Of a stretch of 64,000 nucleotides of DNA, positions 56,633-64,000 are shown one piece after another (the stretch's first letter is position 1; the number at the start of each line of letters is the position of its first letter). The notes below the pieces were generated by a model. That model worked only from the letters and a program-made list of their open reading frames with translations. It had not been told where the DNA came from and did not search any database. The DNA is from Haemonchus contortus. Its lineage: Eukaryota > Nematoda > Chromadorea > Rhabditida > Trichostrongylidae. A program made the position numbers and the translations under genes. Location of the stretch: assembly GCA_000469685.2 (NCBI GenBank), contig LS997564.1:10080591-10144590 (forward strand), read 5' to 3'.

Positions 56633-59580
56633 ATGGAGGAATCAGATAATCTTCTGATGCTGGCAGATATGGCAAAACTAGATTACGAAGAGAGACCGCT
56701 CAACTGGGGTTTCAATAACCAGGAGGTAAGACAGTTCTGTTTTCATAAACTATGTTTTTAAGGTTTTAATGAGGTCGTAGGTACAAACTCATCTAAAAGG
56801 GGAGTAAATTTTCGTCGTTCACCCAGTTCTACATATTTCAGAGTGAGCCAGCTACATCACACGTGGATGCATATGACCATTGTTATTTACCTTCCAATGA
56901 TTTCGATCGCTTCGTGAATTCTACACATGACTACTATTATCGTGTAGGGCAGTGGGATTTGGACGAACAAGAGCATTCCTATGCGTTTCAAGTCCCTTCA
57001 GGAGTAAGTTTTAGAGCATTGATCTGCACTTAGGCAATAGGTGTACTTCGTTTTGAAAGTAACCAGACAACGCTACTTTACTGAAGCGACAAGTATCATT
57101 AATCAGAATCGTTCTTACTCTAAACACCTTTCTCTTTTGTCTCGATTGTAGAAGTGAGTAAATTATGGCGTAATTATTTCAGTCTGCAAATGAAGGTTAC
57201 GAGTGGATAGGATACGAAGACGCTGCAGTAGCATCTTCTTCTACTCCTGGTGTGGTCAGTTCTAATCTTGTTGTTCATGTGGTCATTTCATTTTTTGATC
57301 TCTTTTGTCTCTCTGGAGTGGAACCCTTCACCGTTTCGTCAAAAGCTTAGTAGTATGTAAAAGCTGGAAAGAGGAAAAAACAACCTTTGGGTCGGCGACT
57401 ATCTTTTCATTCTACTGTGAAAAGAGTGGTAGAAGTTTTACAACTCACAAGGGAATTCGAAGCCTCAAGGTTCGTCAACGGCAAGGTTAAGGATGCTGCC
57501 GGATATATCAAGATAAGGAGGATCCTGAGGGTAGCAAACGCTTTTGTTGGGCCAGAACGGCTCCAATTGGTACTTTAGTTACGGTAAATGGAAATTAGGT
57601 TGATTGCTAGTCCATCAAACACGCCTTTCTATGAAGGCCCTAAGTAGAAGTAGTGAGTTGCTGCATGCATTCGGGCAAAGCGGGCAAAAAAGGTACAGTG
57701 GCTCTCGCCACAGTTGAAGATGGACGTTACTGGCGATTGCTTGAGCGAATCGATAATTAAAAGGTCAATAAGCAATGGGGTAATGCATCTTCGTCTTTCT
57801 ACTTCTTATTTGAAGGCCGGCCTTTTATCTTCCCAGTTTGAATTTGCATGGGAAGTCTAAGGGTACTTTCAATCTCTGCTCTTCCTTTCTTTTTTCGGCA
57901 ATTTTGATTTTGGTTGTCGCTCAAGATAAAATGTACACCGTCGCGTGTATTTTTGAACGTTGATTTCAAATCTGCATTGCAAATTTGCGATTTGCGAAGC
58001 GATTCTAGGAACACAGTTACGGAAGCATTTTCTAACCGTGCTGTGCGATGTAGCTGGAGGGATAAACAGTTTTAGCAATGATTTGCGCAGAAATCTGGTA
58101 GGATTGTAAATTGACCGGCGTCTGGTTGCATGCTCAATAAATGTGCTTGGATTTGGTGCATCTGATCGGTCGAAGTCCTCTTTGATTGGAACCTTAATTG
58201 AAAGCATAAAAGCAATAAGGTAGTTTCTCAAAGCTATTGAGTGCAAAATGTCAGTAGAAATTGTGTTCTTTTCTCTAAAAGAAACTGTTCCCATTCACTG
58301 ATTCTTACTTGATCCCATATAAGAGCTTGTTATACAGATTAAGTCAGGAGGATGCTTATGATCCTTATTTATAATCTGGATATATGTTGATCGCGAGACT
58401 CGACATTTACGTTGGGAATTGACTTTTTGGGAAAACTTTATGCAATTTAACCAGGTTTTTGAATAGGGGCGTAAGGGACAGAACAGAATGTCCCTACTAT
58501 AAGTGTATTCACTTCTATAAGTGTTACAGCTGTCTTATTCTTCGGCAATACTAACTGAGCGGCTATCGGTATTCCGGATACTTATGTTTACGCTCACTTG
58601 AGATGACCGGTCAATGAAAAAAACATCTTTGAGCTGACCGTAACAGTTGTAACTATGACTAGTCGCTGTTAGACTTACAATGTTCCCTTCTAGCATGGTG
58701 TCGTCCTGAATACGCACAACTGCCAGTGGGGGACATGCTCACTCGGTTTCGAGAACTTGGAAGATCTTCAAAAGCATGCAGGTCTGTTTATATATTTCAA
58801 CAAAAATATTTTAAATATAGGGTTACTGTTATTTCCAGAAGCCCACCTTATTTCGACTAGTAGGCAATGTCTATGGCGAGGGTGCAGCAAAATGGAGCGA
58901 CGGTATGCCCACAGGTAACATCCTTGCTCTTTGTTAATGAAAGGACTTTATGTTGTTGAATACCTGTTCATTTTGTATTTCAAGGTCTGCCCTGAGCAGG
59001 GACCTGATTGATCAAATAATAGAGTAAGCCCTGGAAATGCAACTGTTCAGATACCTACTTTCCCGGCACTTGAGATCACATACGGGCTGCACTCCATTTG
59101 CCTGCGATCAATGCAGCAGTCAATTTGCAACGAGAGAGAGGTAAGGCCCTACTCGCAGTTGGACACTCTTTTTAACTGTAACCAGCTATGTTTGGCAGTT
59201 TGTTAACAGCTGTTGCTTCACCATGATTCTTCGTGCTCTTATCCCCAGATTCCGAAAACTAAATTGATGTGAGTGTTCATGATTTCCTTTGACAGATCCC
59301 GAAGATTGAGCCTTTAGATTGCGGCTACATACGCGAGCAGTTCATATGCCAGAAGTGAAATACATGTGCGAAGTATGCGACCGTCTGTTTAAAACGACTT
59401 CTGAGAGGCGACATCATATGACACGAATGCATATGAGTGAGTTTAGATTTGTTAACGGTGCTTATCGAGAGCTTTTCTCATTGGTTTCCAGAGGAGCGTT
59501 TGGTATGTCGGCACTGTGGAGGGCTCTATTCGGGTAGATCTGTTCTGAGTCGTCATATGAAAGTATGTAAGGAGAAATAA
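56633..59580 (+). CDS. Five-finger C2H2 zinc-finger protein
   Basis: Eight exons (56633-56725, 56842-57003, 57183-57254, 58694-58781, 58839-58914, 59051-59140, 59318-59436, 59492-59580) join in phase to 262 residues. The first 110 residues are acidic and aromatic (MEESDNLLMLADMAKLDYEE; STHDYYYRVGQWDLDEQEHS), resembling an activation region. Finger 1 is C-x4-C-x12-H-x3-H (CQWGTCSLGF...HAEAH). Finger 2 is C-x4-C-x15-H-x3-H (CLWRGC...HLRSH). Fingers 3 and 4 are C-x2-C-x12-H-x4-H (CDQC, CEVC). Finger 5 is C-x2-C-x12-H-x3-C (CRHC...HMKVC), a C2HC variant. The C-x4-C fingers with Trp recall GLI/ZIC and HINFP-type proteins, so sequence-specific DNA binding in the nucleus is likely; I cannot name an orthologue. 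The ATG is 5 nt after a TGCAG acceptor. AATAAA at 59576-59581 overlaps the stop. Confidence 0.88.
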
Positions 59581-62469
59581 AGATGTGGTATTTTGTAGCC
59601 AGATGCGTTCAGTTTCCTTTATATCACAGAAAGTCGTCGGTAAAGGAACAGCTTTTGCCAGGCAGAAATGCCATGTGGCCGCTTTAATAGTCATTGCTTG
59701 GTATTCGTAGAAGAACAGCTTGTGCATGAGCTTCAGGTGTGTTGGTTTATGTGATTTCTTCGTTTCATTTTTAGGTAGGTTTATTTCGTTATTTAGTTGG
59801 CTTCAGTGGGAAAGATGTTTGTATTGGATTGTGCGGTGTACGTGTATTTTAAATAAGTGTATGTACGGAAAGTTTTGTACAGTAGTTCTCACTAACCAGT
59901 AAGTGCTGCTAGTAAGTGGAACCAGCGTTGGTGGAGTAGCTAGCTAGGTAATCGTATTGACTGGCTGATAGAGCGTTGTTGGAGTTTCAGCAGAGGTCAA
60001 TGCAGAGCACTGTGAACTGAACGTTATAACGAATTCACAGTTTTGCGCTTCAAACTTATACGTTGATCGCTTCTTTTCCATAGTCAGTAGATGTCGTTCG
60101 CTTTTCGCATGGCAATGTAGAAGCTGTTTGCATGTTACCTCACGCTTGATTGGAAATCTTAGAGTTTTAAACCAGCAAAGTGGAATCATCTACCTGATTT
60201 TATATTTTTCTAAATACTTGAAGATCCAACGAGCATGATGCCTTTTTGTTTCAATCCATTTCTTTATTTTTTCTAATTCTCAAGCGACGACACTATACGC
60301 TTCAATCTATGACAGAACTTTTATGCGAGTCAACGGAAACTGTGAATTGAAACCGTAAGTGAGCCGGGTTAACAATCTCTTGGATAGCAGCTTTTTATCT
60401 AAGCTTGGGTTTTTTTTCGGTATACCGAATTAATGGTAGTTGTTGCAGGTGTAAGAGGAGAGAGATTGCAGGTCACATGCAGTTAATGAATCGCCGCTAT
60501 AAAAATATGCCAAAAATTCTGACTAGCAAGGCTGCGAAAAAATATTTCTCCCTTGAGCCTCTCGTATCCTCTGCTGTTGCTCAATGCTAATAAGGAAGAG
60601 TATTCCGCTGAGTTTAGTGCAGGTTGCGCTATCCGTTGTGTTTCAGCAAGTGCAATACCGTAGCATGATCATTCCTCAATCTTGAAAAACAATTTTAATA
60701 ATATAAGCATTGTAAGGGATAAAGAGCTCGGTGTCTGGCTAGCAGAAGGACTGGTTCAAACCCGGTCCGAGGTCGAAGTTTTGTACCGACCTTAGGCGGA
60801 AAGCGTTTTCACTCCTTCAAACATTTAAAAACGTAAATCATTTTTGTCCTCGGCAGAAATCCATAATATATGGTAATCTGGCATACAACGTCAGGCAGGT
60901 TGGATGCAGTGTTACCTCTGGCCTAGTATACAGCGCCTTTTTAAAAGATATTTATTAATATTTATATAGCCTTTGCCCTGCCTCAAGGTGTGAATCGCAG
61001 GGAGACGGAGTATGGAGCCTAGAAGGTAGAAGTTTGGGTTCGAGTCCTTCAAGACTGAGCGTTGGTCTAACTCGCCATTCCTGTGAGACATTCTCATAGC
61101 TCACTGCGACAGAAAGGAGTGATTGACCAGAATCAAAACGAAAAATCAGATCCATGGCTCCACGGTTCAATGCCGATACTGGCTGACCGGCTCATCATGT
61201 TGTACATATGAGTGCTGGCGAATCAGAGCTGAAGTGCCATCAAAAAGGAAGGGCAAGTAGAGTCCTGGTAGTGAAAGGGCAAATGGGCATAATACCAGAA
61301 AGCACAGTTTGGGTTCCATGTCCATAACTCGCTCTCAAGCGAACTGAGTATTTTAGTTTCTACAATGATTCTTAAACCGCATTTTTGTAACGAGAGAATT
61401 CGAAGCCCGCACTTCGAGAGCAATTTGAAAGGAGAATTCGTGGTCATTCTCCTTGTGACAATGAAGTTATGTGAGTAGTGCACTGAGTAGTGCACTCACA
61501 GCCTTTGTGTAGATAATTAGAGTCGTCCATCTAGTGGAAATTATCCCATTCCGATAGAGGGCAAAGCGAGATGCAAGTATTGCCCTCGTTGAGATGGGCT
61601 CAGCAAATAGGGAATGGGAAGGACTTCGTGAAACAAGAGGGCTATCCCCTGGGGATTTCCAAACGAATACGAACATTCTTCATCGATACACGAGCGATGA
61701 CAGCAGTATTGATGGGTGTAACGTCACGGGGAACTGCTTCGCCCGAAGGATTCAAATTGAGGGCATAGGAGACAAATGCGTTTTACTGGCTGGATTTGAG
61801 AGATGAGTGTACATCTGAGATTTCCTATCGAGGCAATTCAAAGCTTGGCTCATGATTAATACCACTTTGATAGAACAAAGATCGTAAGTCTGGGCTATAC
61901 CATCGACAGAAACTTATAACTAGTTGAGAATTAAACGATAATTAGACGTCTGGCAGCCCTCGGCGACGTGCCACGCATTCTAAACCAGGAAAGTTTTGGA
62001 GAATGAATATGTCAGGGCAGTGTTGGTTTATTGTGAACTTCAGGATTCTAGTCACCTCCATTCATACTTCTGAATAGTGCTAAGCAGATAGCGGCGCTTT
62101 TGATGTGAAACTCGTACATACCCTCATTATGAACATAGATCTTTCTGGAACCAAAAGCCCCTATATTGCTTTCCTTCCTTCCTTTTAGTGGAGTTTGCTA
62201 TCCATCAGGTCATACTGATAAGAATGACCCTGCTTGTTTATGGCGTAATTTGACCTTTCAAACCTGATCACCATTGACTCACTAATTGCTCTCAATATAT
62301 AAGTCTCACTTCGTCCCATGAAAGCCCGTAAAATTGCGATAGAAGTGGCAGAAGTTGGAAAGTCATCACTGTGTCCTTCGTGATGGCGGAAAGACGCGGT
62401 TGCGAAAAGTAAGCTGGGTATTTAAAATGGGACATTCTATCCATTTATTGTCTGTGGTATGGATATTGA

Positions 62470-62770
62470 CATGTGGGTGTAGTGGCAAGTGGCGCACTAT
62501 TACCCATGCATGGTCATGGGTTCGAATCCCGGATCAGTATTAGTATCGAGCTGGCCAAGCTTTCAACCTTCCGGGCTCGGTTAGTTGTTACCAGATCCAT
62601 ATGGGAGGATGAAAGCATTGACTTGTACTGGTTGGCTGGCCACCTAAAGTCATTGTATAGACCACATACGCATTCATACGCCGCTACGATTTTGAATGGA
62701 AGCGTAGTGCGTGGCACATCCCAGAAACGGAGGGTGATCAACGACCAAAGACTTTATCCTTCATCCTCAT
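62470..62770 (+). mobile_element. tRNA-like SINE, copy 2 (best preserved)
   Basis: Starts GGTGTAGTGGCAAGTGGCGC, an A-box-like sequence, with a B box GGGTTCGAATCCCGG about 40 bp further on. Body and 3' end align with 30463-30770 by eye. The preserved internal promoter suggests derivation from a tRNA and transcription by RNA polymerase III. Confidence 0.78.
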
Positions 62771-62960
62771 TGACATGAGAGCAAATTGAGTTAGATCACC
62801 AATTTAGAAGTGTGATCTAGCTTGACCAGACTTGGCACTTGTGGGCGCCGAGTTCTATGTATGTTTGGGGAGTATTGGAGAATATTCCAAATTTGTCATT
62901 GGTTCAGGCATGGTTTGTTTTCAGAGGTGAGGACGTGAAAGGCATAGTGGCATCGGATAT

Positions 62961-63085
62961 TGGGAGGTTAAAAGTACTGACTGCTTTCTGCAAACCATTG
63001 TGTAAGCCACAATTACATTCAAATACGACTACAATTCTGAATGGCAGTCGTATGCATGGGCGAATCCCGCCGGAGGATCGACTTC
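62961..63085 (+). mobile_element. SINE 3' fragment, copy 3
   Basis: GGGAGGTTAAAAGTACTGACT, CACAATTACATTCAAATACG and ATTCTGAATGGCAGTCGTAT match, in order, the second half of copy 2 about 330 bp upstream. The 5' tRNA-like part is missing, as in 5'-truncated insertions. Confidence 0.6.
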
Positions 63086-64000
63086 GTTTGTATTTACATC
63101 ATATGCTTGGATAGAAAAGGTTTAATGCAATACACAGATACTGAATTCAGATTACATTAATGCACGAATAACGCATTGTAACACATTGTAGGACATAATA
63201 ATGTAATGTAATCGCCGGGAGGCTGCATGGTGACGATGGTGTACTGTAATTGTGTTAGCCAAAAAAAAATAGCCAAAAATATCAGTAGCGATTCACAGAG
63301 GATGATTCAATTAGAAAGAAAGCCACAGTGACGACATATCAATAATAAGATGGACAAAATGGCTGTGAACGGTTCACTTGGGATAGCATTTGGTAATTGT
63401 TGTGCGTAGAGCATTTTCCTTGGTGTTCTGGAGCGAATAATACGACGGCGATGACGAGAGTTCAGACGCTGATCTGTTGCTGTGGTGGTGGCGTCGACTT
63501 TATCTCACCAGTAATCGGATTTCGTGCTGAAATTTTTGAAATCAGAAAAATTACGATCCCTATGTCTGGCTGAAAGGAATAGATGGCCGCGTGGCAGGAT
63601 ATCTATGGGGTTTCGTCATTCCCGTTTGCTTGGTGTGGGCCAGGCCATTATAGTGCGATCGAATCGGTCACCACACACACCCACAATCGCAGCAACGACG
63701 ACGCACATTTCGGAACTCATTAGACTGGGCGCTCGTTTGGCTCATCACCATCCTCAGAAGCACCAAACGAAACGAAAATTCTCGAAATTGCGGTCATGAT
63801 CGTTCAGCCTATAATAGGCAGCAGCGGAAGGCTGGCCCCGGAGCCAGATGCTATTTACGACCGTTGTTACTCTGATGAGAATCGCTTTGGTGGACGGGCC
63901 GGGCTTTAGATGTTATAAACAAATGAATATTACATTATGTATAGTGTTAGTAGCCTCAAAAAGGGGTATTAACGCCTGAACTGTCCTATGCCCATACGAC

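Larger units (their letters stand above)
59581..64000. other. Repeat-rich distal intergenic region
   Basis: No exon could be supported in 4.4 kb. Two SINE copies are listed separately. Other tRNA B-box-like words occur at about 60753 (GGTTCAAACCCGG) and 61036 (GGGTTCGAGTCC); neither folds into a full cloverleaf. The open frame at 63524-63799 lacks motifs. Confidence 0.4.

Noticed and set aside
57305..57578. Possible extra exon of the zinc-finger gene (frames with VVEVLQLTREFEASRF)
   Set aside because: The flanking exons 57183-57254 and 58694-58781 already join in phase, and no acceptor in the right phase precedes this stretch.
60730..61060. Candidate tRNA genes from GGTTCAAACC and GGTTCGAGTCC words
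   Set aside because: No acceptor stem, D-arm or anticodon loop could be paired around either word. They are more likely tRNA-derived repeats.

Overview
The window is eukaryotic and almost certainly nematode. The reasons are compact genes with many introns, a troponin-C pseudogene closest (from memory) to C. elegans PAT-10, Tc1 and mariner elements, and start codons that in most genes sit 3-50 nt after a polypyrimidine-AG with no upstream donor needed, as expected for spliced-leader trans-splicing. Long introns and heavy repeat load fit a clade V parasite (hookworm/strongylid-like) better than Caenorhabditis, but species cannot be fixed from sequence alone. I saw no rRNA gene, convincing tRNA gene, CRISPR array or bacterial-type operon.

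Seven protein genes were rebuilt by hand from exons, splice sites and reading phase, all on the + strand. In order they are: an eIF4H-type RRM protein (drr-2-like, 1239-3784); a BolA2-like protein (4803-7015); ribose-phosphate pyrophosphokinase (prps-1, 18540-23550); merlin/NF2 (nfm-1, 30964-38472); THO complex subunit 5 (thoc-5, 39492-47771); a cysteine-rich type I membrane protein of no family I recognise (53048-54729); and a five-finger C2H2 zinc-finger protein (56633-59580). Six of the seven models close in frame over all exons. thoc-5 closes only with one weak internal exon and one GC-AG intron. The housekeeping genes are unrelated in pathway (translation initiation, Fe-S/redox, nucleotide synthesis, cortex signalling, mRNA export).

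Between and inside the genes lie repeats: a troponin-C pseudogene with an inverted second fragment (8357-8857), a near-palindromic 90-bp hairpin (9071-9160), a GC-box minisatellite with dimeric higher-order structure in a prps-1 intron (20881-22750), a decayed mariner with perfect ends (26777-28045), a near-intact Tc1 with a 353-codon transposase (48510-50099), a piggyBac-like TTAA-flanked MITE in a thoc-5 intron (40410-40654), a tRNA-like SINE family in at least four places, and a remnant of a LINE endonuclease (about 50330-50780). The stretches 9161-18539, 23551-26776, 28046-30460 and 59581-64000 hold no gene I can support.
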